A stretch of DNA of 64,000 nt from Lichina pygmaea (Eukaryota > Ascomycota > Lichinomycetes > Lichinales > Lichinaceae), in the NCBI GenBank assembly GCA_963422465.1, contig OY730175.1:1240001-1304000 (forward strand), read 5' to 3'. The stretch's first letter is position 1, and every line of letters starts with the position of its first letter. Below are positions 1 to 11,300 of the stretch, piece after piece. The notes below the pieces were generated by a model. It did no database searches. It was given only the letters and a program-made list of their open reading frames with translations, and was not told the DNA's origin. The position numbers were made by a program, and so were the translations under genes.

Positions 1-341
1 TCTCTTGAAAACGTCTTCATCTCGTCACTGTCGTGGTCAAGCCCACCACCTATGGCACGCCCGTCGCTCCTCATGGTGGCCCAGTATCCCTTGTTCATTT
101 CTTCAACAAGATCCACAAGTTCAGTTTGCCAGCAGGCGCCGAACTCCAAGCGCAGAGAAAGTTGTCCATCGCACAAGCCCCCAGTGCATCCCCGGGCCTA
201 TCTGATCCAACCTACCGCGATCCGCTCTCCGAGAACACCGAGTCCGTCGACGCCCTCTTACCCCGTGAGCCAGCCGGCCAGCAGTCTCCGAGAGCGGCTA
301 CCGCCACGTTCGCTTCCGTGCCACGATAACATACCAAGACC
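1..341. other. Window start, no gene called
   Basis: I see no convincing coding region here. Short overlapping frames exist on + but none has a family signature. The stretch probably holds the promoter and leader of the gene beginning at 342, or the tail of a gene outside the window. Confidence 0.5.
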
Positions 342-2386
342 ATGACGGGTCGATGCGCACCCTCAGTGCGGAGGCTCTCGACGAGCAAGATTTTATGGGC
401 TACGCTCGTCGTCGTCGGACTGCTCTACCTGAGTGCGCAGTCCGGCTGGTACGGCTTCGACGCGACGGCTCTCGGATCGACGAGGGTGGCCCAGACCATG
501 CTCGGCCCTGACGGCACCGGGAACCTGCAGCTCTATCCTGCCAGCCATCCCGCCATACATGTGGGTTTCCGTTCGATACCCAGACGAGCGCGTGAGCGGG
601 TATGTCGCGACGTCGGACTGAAAGGAAAGTTGCAGTACGTGGGCCGATGGACAGCAACGCCCAATCGATTAGGCAAGGATGGCACGTTCCCGGGTCTGTC
701 TTGTCCCATGTCTCTTCATACCATAGACGGCAGGGGGACTGACACGGTTGGACTCAACTAGGGGTTTATTTTGACATCAAGGTCAACGGGACCAGGTCCC
801 TCCTTCTTTCTCTGCGGAACAGGCGGGAGCGGCCAGCTCTCTCTGAGACGGTCACCTCGGCGATATCGCCGGCTGAGCTCGCGGCGGAGCCGGCTCGTCT
901 GTCTTACCACATACCGTCTTTGTCCGGCAGCCGAGCCCCGCCGGTGTCTCTTATTGCACGAGTGGACCATGAAGAGTACGTCCTGCTGCCGAACGCAACA
1001 TTGTTGATCTCAATCAGGTCTGAAGACCTTGACCCGAACGTGCCGCATCACGTTCGTGTCACCGCGCCGATGCTCGATGATGGCGGAAGCGGCGTCGTCC
1101 AGCTCGACGGCGTATGGGTCGACAAGGGCGGCGAACTGCTTGGCGTTGACGGCTCACCACTCGCAGAAGGCGCGGGGAGTCAAAAGGGCGGAATGGAGAC
1201 GCAGAACGAAGTGGGAAGCACACACGGCCACGGTTGGCGGGGATCCCTGGCCGGGGCGTTGCGAAGCCACGCGAGCTCGATGCTGCACGAACCCGATGTT
1301 GGGAGCATGTGGGACGCCAGGGTGGGCCGTGACGGGAGGAAGCACACACTCCTCGTCGTCACCGATGCTCATGGCTCAGGCATCGCTGGTCCTGCGAGTC
1401 TTGACAACGCCACTGACGACGCGCACAACCTGCTGAGTGGGGTCATGGGATGGGCGTCTTTCGTCGGAGAGATGTTCGGAGCCGACCACAGCGTATTGGG
1501 GCTGGACGGTATGTGTCTCGTGCAACACTGCATAGGCGGCGCGGGAGAGCCCGCTGGCATCGGCAACCTTTTCTTCCGCACGTAGGACACCTTAACCTCT
1601 GACAAGGCACAGACGCATTTTCTCACGGCTGATCTGGCTTTGTAGCGGCCCTCCAGGAACAATTCACTATGAGCATCCGTGGACGTTCCGAGAGCGTGCT
1701 CCTAGCGTAACGGTGCGTCCATTTGTCTCAGCCCTGCCTAGTACGTCGGCTAATCGCCCAGCTAGATCCTCAGCCTGGGCGCTGCGGACTTCCGATCCGT
1801 CCAGATCCACGCAGCGGATTACAATCAGACGGCATGGGGGCTCTTTGAACGCTTTGAGGACGCCTACGTCGAGTTTGTCAAAGCCATCCGACGGCTGGGG
1901 ACCCTGAGCGGCCGGGACCGTGCTAGCAGGGCGGGCCTTGCTTCAGAGCCTGCTTCACACGGCCGTGGATATGGACACATGCCCATCTTCCTCATGAGAC
2001 CGCTGAGAGGCGAATTCGAGCACGCCGGTCAAGGCGCCGTCAACCGGTTGCGAGCCGACGGTGAGACCTCCGTTTTCTGGCTCGACACGACCGGCTGGCT
2101 CAACACGCAGGACACCGAGTCCGGATACCGAGACTTCGATCTCGACCACAGCGTGGTTCCGCCGAGATGGCGGCTCACCCAACGGGGCAACCGACGCGTC
2201 GCTATCTACCTGCATCTACACATCTGTAGATATCTTGCCCTCGACCCGGACCAGTGCCCCTTCCTGCCACCGGAAGTGTACGAAGGGAGCGTGTTCGACC
2301 CTGTCTCGGCCGCGTTCGAGCAGGTCTGGGAGGACGAAAGGGAGCGGAAACTGAAGGCTCTGTTTCGGATCGAGCAGGACTTTTAA
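342..2386 (+). CDS. SGNH/GDSL-hydrolase-like type II membrane protein
   Basis: Four exons (342-693, 762-1581, 1646-1706, 1766-2386; splice points good to about 1 bp) join to 617 codons plus stop. Residues about 17-34 form one hydrophobic segment after a basic N-terminus, so the protein is predicted to be a type II membrane or secreted protein. The rest resembles a fungal family of putative carbohydrate esterases or SGNH hydrolases: a beta-rich N-domain (VGRWTATPNRLGKDGTFPG), then blocks GEMFGADH and LDGMCLVQHCIGG, then ILSLGAADF and PIFLMRPLRGEFEHA, and VFWLDTTGWL near the C-end. The substrate is unknown; a wall or extracellular glycan is a guess. I could not identify the nucleophile serine of a canonical GDS motif. 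A further short intron near 590-640 is possible, because that stretch fits the family poorly. The transporter downstream runs in the same direction. Confidence 0.6.
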
Positions 2387-4071
2387 TCCTGCCCCGTTCA
2401 GCAGGGATGAAGACTGAATTGCTGACGCGCACCAGGAGACAGGGATCTTGAGAATTACCCCTTGATTCCTCGCCTGTGGTCATCCTAGTCTCGCTCATTG
2501 CCACGTCTTGCTTGCGATAGCTTCGCTCTCGATGCAGATGATCGGACGAGATGTCAGGCCCAGTAATGCCAACGCTGCTTGCTGCCTCCTTGGACTAGCT
2601 TCCGCTCGGCGACCAGGGCGTCTCCGGTGGTCTTCTTTGCTGCAAGGTACCAAAGGGACCATCGACGATCGGGCTGAAGGCTCCAACTCCATGCTGTACA
2701 GTACGGTACAGTACTGTACCTTGTACTGAGTACATAAGAGCTGAGACTGAGGGGGAGTCCGAGGCTGGACTATCTGCTGACTGTAAAGCTCACGCGCGAA
2801 GCAGCGCTATCATGCGTTCAAGATCACAGTACTGTATGTACAGTACGTAACGTACGTACGTACGTACTGTGACGTAGGTATCCGTGGTAACCCACGGAGG
2901 TACAGCAATAGCACATCACCTTAGTCATCCACTTTAGGTAATTTAGTCAGCTACCCGCTCTCTCTCGACAAGTACTCGTAAGTATCTATTGGTACGTACC
3001 CTTACCTGTGTAGACAGAGCGCTTCAAGTTCAAGTACCAATACAAGTAGGTACGAGTACGAGTATGGGATCGAGTAGGGTACTTCATAAGTACACAAGTA
3101 AAGGCTTCGCTCCCCACTCGGTACAGTACAGTACGTTACGTATTTACTATGGGTCATCCACAGGCGTACCAGTAAGTACTTCTGTCTCAACATACTCATG
3201 ACTTCTATATAAGTACATACGTGTACTCTCACCTGCGTCCCCCTGTTCGTTCGGTTCGGTCCGGTCCGGTCCCAAGGAACGGTTTCCAATTACATCATCA
3301 ACTGAACCAATAAATGGGTAAGAGTCTAGAAGGGGTCGTCGTACATACGTACCTTCATACAGAACGAGGTTCACGAGTAGACCACGCGAGGGGAAAGCGG
3401 ACGTGGCAGGGCGGGGTGGGGGCAAGTCTCCAGGGGCCCCACGGGAGCTCGCAGTAACTACTTATCACTTCTCATTGTATATGACAATGCGTGCGGATGA
3501 AAGGGAGGATTTGTCAAAGGTCTTTTCATGATAGTATGTACCATGTTGCTGCCGCCCGCAACTAAAGTACTTCACTTGTCTCATCAACTTGAACAGTGTC
3601 TTTCTCAGTCTAAGCCTACGACAAAAGTCTGTCAGGTCGCGTACGTATTCATGGCGCTCGATGAGATCTTTGTCGGCTCCATCTTATCATTTGAGTATCA
3701 CGTGATCTCGATTGGCCTCTTTCCCGAACATGTACAGTATGTTACGTACGTACAGTACGTGGGGTCATTAGGCTACCAGTGCAGGATCTGTACCGGTGAG
3801 CGGTAAAAGACGACGTCCAGTAGACTCCGGTCAGTGTTCTGTGGCAACGTCGATGGCGCTGAACGTCCATCGTCGAATCACTCCACCAAGGTAAGGCAGT
3901 CAGTCCTCGATCTCTTTGAGATCTGCAGGCAAACATCGCCGCTAACGGGTTATTCAGGGAATAGCTCCGGCACGTCTGGGGCCCGTCCGCCCATCCTCCC
4001 ATCTACCTCCCTATTGACCCATCCAGTCTGCTACCTGACGATTGGGTCGTCGTGGTAGCACCGGCGCAGAC
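2387..4071. repeat. Intergenic spacer with GTAC-rich islands
   Basis: About 1.7 kb with no supported gene. It is packed with palindromic GTAC words: a run of alternating GTAC/CAGTAC at about 2690-2730, ACGTACGTACGTAC at about 2845-2870, more at 2985-3190, 3340-3360 and 3730-3765. Such words are far sparser in the flanking exons. It presumably also holds the terminator of the upstream gene and the promoter of the MFS gene. Confidence 0.6.
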
Positions 4072-6031
4072 ATGAAGCGTCCACAGCTCTCGACGACGGG
4101 AAGCAACTGGAGGCGAGCGTCGACGCTCCAATACCATACCTTTCCCGTTCAGCCGCCTACCTCGCGAGGCCGTCCGCCACTGGTGCACTCCACGACCGCG
4201 GAAGCGCGAGTCGGTGGATCTGCCGGCCAAGCGGACGATGGTCAAGATGGCTCGAATAATGGATCACCGCTTCCGACGAGACAGCTCATCGTGTTGGCCT
4301 TCATATCGCTGGCCGAGCAGACGGCTCTGAACTCGGTCAGCCCGTACCTTCCAGAGATGGCCTCGACCTTCCCATCCGTGAACCCGTCGCGGGTCGGGTT
4401 GGACGTCGGAACCATCGCGTCAGCCTTCGCCCTGGCACAGTTGGTCACGGGCTTCTTCTGGGGCTGGCTCTCCGATCGCGTCGGCCGCAAGCCGGTTATC
4501 GTGTTCGGCACGCTGCTCACGGCCGGCTGCTTCATGGCCTTTGGCTTTTGCAAGACCCTCTGGCAGGCCATCTTGGTGCAAGCGCTGATGGGCTTGACCA
4601 ACGGCAACCAGGCGGTCGTTCCAACCTGCTTGGGCGAGATCACGGACAGGAGCAACCAGTCGAGGGCGTTCATGTGGCTACCGGTCGTCTACGGCGTCGG
4701 CGCTATCAGCGGTCCGATCACCGGAGGGTTGCTGGTGGCAGCGCCCCGTCCGGATGGAACGCCGAGCGTCAGGTATCCCTACCTCCTGCCGAACCTGATC
4801 TCGGCCGCCATATTGCTGATCGACGCGCTGGTCACCATCTTCTATCTCGACGAGACGCTAGAGCACGTACGAAATCTGCCTCCGCTGAGCCAGAGGCTCC
4901 GGATCCTGTTTACGTGGTGCTGGCGTACCTGCAGCGTAAAGGCCTCTAGGATTCTCCATGTGGACCTACCCGGTGCTCACCGTCATCATCATAACCGTCG
5001 GCGTCCGAGTCTCGTTGCCGACAGCGATGAGGTGGACGCTGAGGACGTCATGTCGAACGCGTCGACTCAAGACTCGCTGGCGGCGATGCCGGCCTTGTTT
5101 CCTCATCAGCGCGCCGAGATCGACTCGAAGGACGTCCTCAACAAGGACACCGTTCTCCTCCTGGTGTCGTATCTCATCTTTCAGCTCTGCAACGTCGCGT
5201 ACATGTCGCTCTATCCTATCTTTGCGTCGTCGCTGCCGCCGACTGGCCGAGGTCTCTCGCCCGGTGTAATCGGCATCTCCCTCGCCTTCGCCGGCGTCGT
5301 CACCATCCTCTTCCAGTTGGGTATCTTTGGGCGATTTCGAGATGCCCTGGGCAACCGCGGCACCTACCGCGTTGCCTTTGCCGGCTTCACCGTCGCCTTC
5401 TTCGCAATGCCTTTTGTGGGCTACAAGGACACCTATCACGGAGCCACGACTATGTGGCAGAGGGGGACCGTGTTCATGTGGGCCGAGCTGGGAATCATTC
5501 TCCTGATCAAGACGATCGCGACGATAGGCGGACTGACCAGCGTGCTGCTGATGGTAATTATGGACCCCGTTCTTTCTTCAATCCCCTCGCCCGACCATCT
5601 CTGTCGTGTGGCTCCGATGTGGCTCAGATCTCGATCGATATTAGATTACCAACTCGGCACCCAACCACAACGTGCTGGGGACGCTCAACGGACTGGCACA
5701 GACGCTGGCTGCCGCAGGCCGTGCTACCGCGCCGTTCGTCAGCGGTGCGCTCTTCTCCATCGCCACCAACATCAGACCCAAGGGCGAACTGCTTGCCTGG
5801 GGTGTCTTTGGAGGTGCGGCCTTCATCGGGTTTCTCATCAGCTTGGGCGTCAGGAACCCGGCGCTCGAGGCCGAGCTAGAAGATGACGACGAGGACGGGA
5901 ACGGGGACGGGGACGAGGAAGGAGGCGACGACAAGACCGACCGCAACGGCACCCAAGCTCGGGACTTCGCGTCCGGGTCAGCGCGGGAGAACGAGCCACT
6001 CCTCTCGAGATCGCACGACCGTGCCAACTGA
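4072..6031 (+). CDS. Major facilitator superfamily transporter (ZIF1/tetracycline-resistance-like)
   Basis: Two exons, 4072-5553 and 5645-6031, separated by a 91-bp GT-AG intron, give 622 aa. The first true ATG is at 4072; the frame is open further upstream only through a TTG. About 12 hydrophobic segments are visible. MFS motif A is clear in the loop after TM2 (GWLSDRVGRKPVIVFG). The second half carries TNSAPN followed by LGTLNGLAQ, a signature of the fungal/plant zinc-induced-facilitator-like branch of drug:H+ antiporters. A hydrophilic loop of about 100 residues separates the two six-helix halves (near 4900-5130), and the acidic D/E-rich tail ends in a stretch typical of vacuolar or plasma-membrane MFS proteins. 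Substrate cannot be read from sequence. Both neighbours are same-strand type II membrane proteins; no direct link is proven. Confidence 0.88.
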
Positions 6032-6625
6032 GCAGCCGAAGACGAGCGTCGCGTACGAATTCCGCTCGTTGCAGTCGTCCTCAGCTCCACGGCCATACCA
6101 GGAGCACGCTTTGCTCCTCGACCTGCGTCATCCTTCATTCCCCGATGGTCCATGAGCCCGGACCATCCCCGTCGGTCTGCCAGTCGTGCCGTATCCGGAG
6201 TCTGTACGAGATATCGAAGACGATATCTGGAGGCCATCCCCCCCCCCCCCACGAGAAACATTCGTTTCGCTTTCTTCTTGTCTCGTTGTTAACTTGGCCT
6301 GGCAAACGCCGGCCGAACCGAACCGTTGCATCGACCGTGGCCACGGCAAACAACACGACTGTTTGCGGCGGGATGAGATGAGCCGTCGATAGGCATATAG
6401 CCCATAGATATTCCGATGCATCAGTAGAGCGCGCCTCGAAGCCTCGTGTCTGGCTTTGGGGCAGGGCTACGATTTTACGCTGGCCGTTCCATGCATACAA
6501 CAGCGGATTCATCTTTTCTTCCCACCTCGATCACGCCCCGTGCAAACGACGAGCTAGATCCTCGGTGTCCACGTTTCTATTCGACCTTAAAATCCAGTCT
6601 CATCGACCGTGCGGCCCTGCCAAAG
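6032..6625. other. Intergenic, MFS gene to next gene
   Basis: No gene seen. It contains an 8-bp inverted repeat (AGATATCG, loop AAGA, CGATATCT) at 6209-6228 and a homopolymer of about 12 C at about 6239-6250. An in-frame ATG at 6446 exists upstream of the next gene, but the hydrophobic anchor favours 6626. Confidence 0.5.
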
Positions 6626-8353
6626 ATGATGTCCATACCCTCTCCTCCACGGCTCTTACTACCAATCTTGATCACCTTGGCAATCACTACATTCTACAAG
6701 GCCAGGCTGCGGGCGCCGAGCACGCCACCATCCGACCATTTCCCCCTTCCCGATCAGCCGTCGACGGGCATCCGTGTCCCGATAGCGTCCCTCAGCCCTC
6801 GATTTCCGCGCACGTCAACGACCGGACCGCTCCCCTGGAAGGACCTCGACGTCACAGACGTCAAGAGATCCGTTGATGGTCGTGAGAGCGGAAGTCTTCC
6901 AACGTACTCAGCATGGGACCAGCCGCAGCTCCATCCTCATCTGCAGGACCTCTTCAGATGTCCGACGCAGCCCAATCGAATCACCGGCCACGTCCGCCTT
7001 CCTCAGATGGTCCGGAACATCTCCATGGCACTCCGCGGCTCTCGCGAAGACGACGCTCGAGACTTTTGGAACCCGACGGTCATCTCGCTGCCCCACCGGT
7101 CCCCGGCCCAGTACCTCGTCGTGGCGCGCATAGTCACGGACGGCTTCCACCAGCAGAACGTGCTCTGCGAGGCCGTGGCGTGCTACGTCGGTAGCGACGA
7201 CGGCCGGGCCGAGGGCGAGGTACGATGCACGGCGGACGACGTCGCTCGCCTCGGGCCAGCTGGCGGCATGAGATGCGTCACCGCGCCTCTCACGCTCAAT
7301 GTCCCTCCGACGCCGGCCGCGCATTGCGAGGGCAAGTTCGGCGGACATGTCGACATTCCGGGTTTCCACGACCCGCGCATCTTCTGGAGCGGTCGAGGGG
7401 AGCCCCTCATGATGGTCAATACGCAGTCGGTGCCCAGCATCGTCCGTTCGAGGCTCGAAGGCTGACATGACCACCTCATCAGGTCGCGGTACGCATGCTT
7501 CGGGCTGTGGGTCGTCGATCTCCGTGCACTCCATCCACGCCTCGGCGAACTGCTTGCGTCGTCTCCGACAAGGCCGTCGTTGGGACCGCTCACGTCCTTT
7601 CCGCATCTTACGGAGCTGACTCGAAATCCGGCTCGTGACCGGTCCGCGATGGAGAAGAACTGGATGATGTTCTTCGACGAGGACGAATCGTACGTCCAGT
7701 ATGAGATCTCGCCGCAGCACGGCCGCGCCTTCGCCAAGCTGGTGGGCGGCGGCTTCACCACGACCAACCTGACCGATCCGGAGGAGATTCCCTGTCTCGC
7801 CGAGCCTTCTCCGCACGACAGGCCGAGATGGCATCAGGCCACCAATTCCCTTCGCCTCGTCCTCTGCGAGCGGAGCGATCCTCACTGCAGGTCGAACGCC
7901 GACAACACGGTCTTCTTCGCGATCGTCCATCGGAAGTATTCGAACAGCCTGCGGCTGCCGCTGCGCTACGAGCGATACGTCATCGTCTGGGCCGGGGCCC
8001 CTCCCTTCCGCATGCTCGGCATCAGCCAGCACCCGCTACTCCTGGCCAACGAGACCGCGTCCGGGTGGTCGGCGGCGGAGAACTGGGACGACGACCCCGA
8101 AGCGCTCGGACAAGGGAGGGCACGCTGGGCCTACTTCACCTACACCGTCAGCATCGCGTACGCGTGGGGCCGGAAGGGCGACGAGGCGATGTGGAAGAAC
8201 ACGGGGTCCTTGGACGACGAGGTCGTCCTGAGCGTCGGCGTCGATGACGAGGGTCAGGTCTTTGCCACCGTCCCCGCTCGAGACTTGTTGCAATGTCTGC
8301 GAGCCTGTCCTAGGACCCGGCAAGGGTCAGACCCAAAGGCAGACGGGCCCTGA
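6626..8353 (+). CDS. Fungal conserved type II membrane protein, putative beta-propeller glycan enzyme
   Basis: Two exons, 6626-7425 and 7483-8353, give 556 aa. The intron is placed to keep the conserved block NTQ|SRYACFGLWVVDLR in frame; its donor reads GTCGGT, which is weak, so the boundary may differ by a few bases. ATG 6626 puts the single hydrophobic segment (about residues 8-26) right at the N-terminus, as in Golgi type II enzymes; an in-frame ATG at 6446 would add 60 residues. Conserved-looking blocks are FHDPRIFW, EKNWMMFF, WHQATNSLRLVLC and GVDDEGQVFATVPARDLLQC. The DPRIFW and ATNSLR spacing reminded me of five-bladed propeller GH130/GT91 beta-mannosyltransferase folds, but this is inference only. 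No catalytic residue is assigned. Confidence 0.6.
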
Positions 8354-11300
8354 TACAACTTTTGAGATGCAATGGAAATCTTCTGGTTTTGATGTCAACT
8401 CAATCAGAGGACGATCTGGTGCTTACATACTCCGTACTTGGGGGAACGATACTTTGCTCGGAGATGTGCTGGGCAGCATGTCGAGAGAGATATCACTTTT
8501 GGGGCTCTTCGACCATGATACGAGGGCTTATGTCGCTTCAGAGGTTGCTGTGGCCTGGAGCTCTGTCTATCGAGTTACCTGGTCACTGCGAGCGCCGAGA
8601 GCTTTGAAGCATACCGCTGGGATTCACAGGAATTATGCTCTTCCGTCCCCTCATCCTACTTTGAGAAAGAATACAGCGAACATTTGTTGCTGACGACGAC
8701 ATGTCTAAACTCAGCCAGCTCATCCCATCTCCCAGCATATCTCCAGGAGAAAGGCCGAGGGGGGAATGGTCAGCAGGAGGAGGAGCAAGTTAGCTGACTT
8801 TGTCTACTTGATCAGCTTGGTTGATGGATATAAGGGAATTGGCCGGGACGATAGCGTTGAAAGATGAACCGAATCATCCATGACAATTCATCAGCTATCT
8901 GTCTGGAGGGTGTCTGTCGACACGACCAAAGATCAATGGAGTCAGGCTAACGGTAGACCTGCACCGGTAGTCATACATGATGACAGCAAACATTCTGGCC
9001 ATGAAGAACCCGTTCCCGACACCGGATGGGGAGGGAGGTTCATCTGCGTGAATGCAGGCACTTGCCACCGCCATACCAGTCCTTTTACATGTCATTCTCT
9101 GGAACCCTCTGCTTTACAGTATGGTAAAAGCCTCGAGCAGACGAGCAGTGGAATGGGATTAGGATGTCAGACCCTACACTGGCCGGGTTGTCTGATCAAC
9201 TCACCGGCCAGGGTTCTTCACAGCACTCGCCCGACAAGCCGGACGCTGACGGGGACTACGAGCGAAAGAGACGGCCGAACGAAGCAAACACAGACGCACA
9301 AGTGCCTCTAGTCAGGGAGACAGACGTGCAATACGCCGCCGAAGAGGACGAGACGCGTTCTTCCTTTCAACGATCGTCTGCTGGCCATCTTGTCCGAAAG
9401 ATGATCCTCGTTGGCTCGCACTTCCGTCTCTCCGGTCAAGGGAAGTTCGCGGACAAGCACCCTCGACGGTGGATGCGTTTTGATTTGTAAAGCTCACCAG
9501 CAGAAAAGCAAACGACTGTTGTCGGTGCTTCGGGCCGAGATGGAAATGCCGGTGTGCACTGCGGGAAGAAGCAAGCCCACGAAAGGAAGCCATCGTAGCT
9601 CCACAAAAGCGGAGAGGGCGAGGTTGGTTGCCATTGCTTCAAGAAGTGTTCAGCCCGGACGGCTTCAGAGATGATTTACGTCGTCGGTGGCGAGTATACG
9701 TATGCCACGGTCAGGGGAGCGGGCCCCGCAGCACATCTACTTCGGCCGGCCGAGAGATTCGTCGTCCTTCCAGACACACTCGCAGGAAAGATGGTCCAGG
9801 TGAGCGTCGACGACACCACCTCACGATAGTTCAAACTGCTGCTGCATATCGAGAGATGATGCAATCTGCAGCAAAGTCGGCCGAGGCCGCGTTGGCCGCT
9901 GCCCGAATAGGCATGTGCCAAAAACCTCCGGCTGGCGATGGGAACTCCGCGTCACAGTCTCATATAGCGGTATCCCCACCGTCCGTATGACAACCGGATA
10001 GAGAATCCGGTTACAAGTTGTGAAACTTGTAATGATACAGCATGTGTCCGCGGAAGCGCCCTTGGATACCCTACCAACACCGTTGCAGCAGGTGGAGGGC
10101 CTCGGGGTGGCTGACGGACGAGGCACCCTTTGGTTGAATGCGTGCCACGGTTGGCGGCACAACTTTTTGCACAGCAACCCACCGGTCGCTGAAATCGAAG
10201 GGCACAGGTTCTCGGCCCACAAGGTCCCTTTCTGGCTCATGTCGGGCCGGACTTGAGCTTGGTGTGGGCGCCGGTGTTGGGAAGGAGATAGCACCTGCCA
10301 CGGGACCGATTCAAACATCCTAGGACGAACGCTTCTTGACTTTGGCTTCGCAGCCCACATCGGCGCGAGCATGCCGTCGAGAAACAAGCTTGGCGATCTG
10401 GACACGCGGTCGGTGAGAAACCGAGCCTCGATGGCGGTGAGAAGCGAGACCCCACGGGACCGGGGCGAGCAAGCTCCAGGCCCCAAGATCGTTCGGATCG
10501 CCGCCGCGTTTCTACGGTGGCGTGTCCGGTTACAGAAAGCAGACTCGACAGTTTCACGATGCCATGTAACCATCCACCCCACCTACGACAGCCTGCCATC
10601 GGTACGCTCTCGTCAAGGCCGACCACATGGCACGCAAGAGATGTTTCGCGGCATCTCGAAACATGTGGCAGCGTCGACGGGCCACTGCGGTATTTTCTGC
10701 TCCAAGTTGCGTACGTACGGTACATACGTACGTACCGGCATGTACAGTACGAGGGTACATACCCCCGCCTCTTCAAACAAGATACGAGTCTCCGTTGGCG
10801 AGGCTGGCACGTCAGCATGGACTACCGGCGTCCATCGGCGAAGGAAGGGTCCTCGCTACGGACCAAGCAAAGGGATCGGCGGTCGTCGCCAATCCACGTG
10901 GAGTCTTTCCAGCACGACCTGGAAGAGCGCCTGGTCTCAACGGCGTATCGTCGAGTGGGCTGGCGGGGCTGGGCACCCGTTGGCGTGTCGTGAGGAGTAC
11001 GGCTTAAGGTTGGCGTCCAGCGCGTGATCTACAATGACCGGGGACTCTGGCTCGGAGCGGCGGCCGACGCCACGAGGTCGGAGCAGCTACCCTGGTACGT
11101 TGGAGCTCGAAGGAGCCGGGCTCTCGACGGCCAAGCCAGGCCAAGCCGACCCAACACGCGGCGTCGGACGACCGACGCGGCCTCCATCGGCAGCTCTATG
11201 CTGTGCGACAGGTCGAGGGCTCAGCGCTGCCTCCATCGGTGCGTCGCATCCGATGGGTGTGGACCGTGATGTCAGATGACAGCCAGACACGCTAGCTCCA

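Noticed and set aside
6908-8032. 374-codon minus-strand frame
   Set aside because: Antisense to the type II membrane protein; composition is typical of a GC-rich shadow.
9821-10582. 253-codon minus-strand frame in the gene-poor region
   Set aside because: No recognisable domain and Cys/Arg/Ser-rich composition. A translated database search would be decisive; I could not support it.
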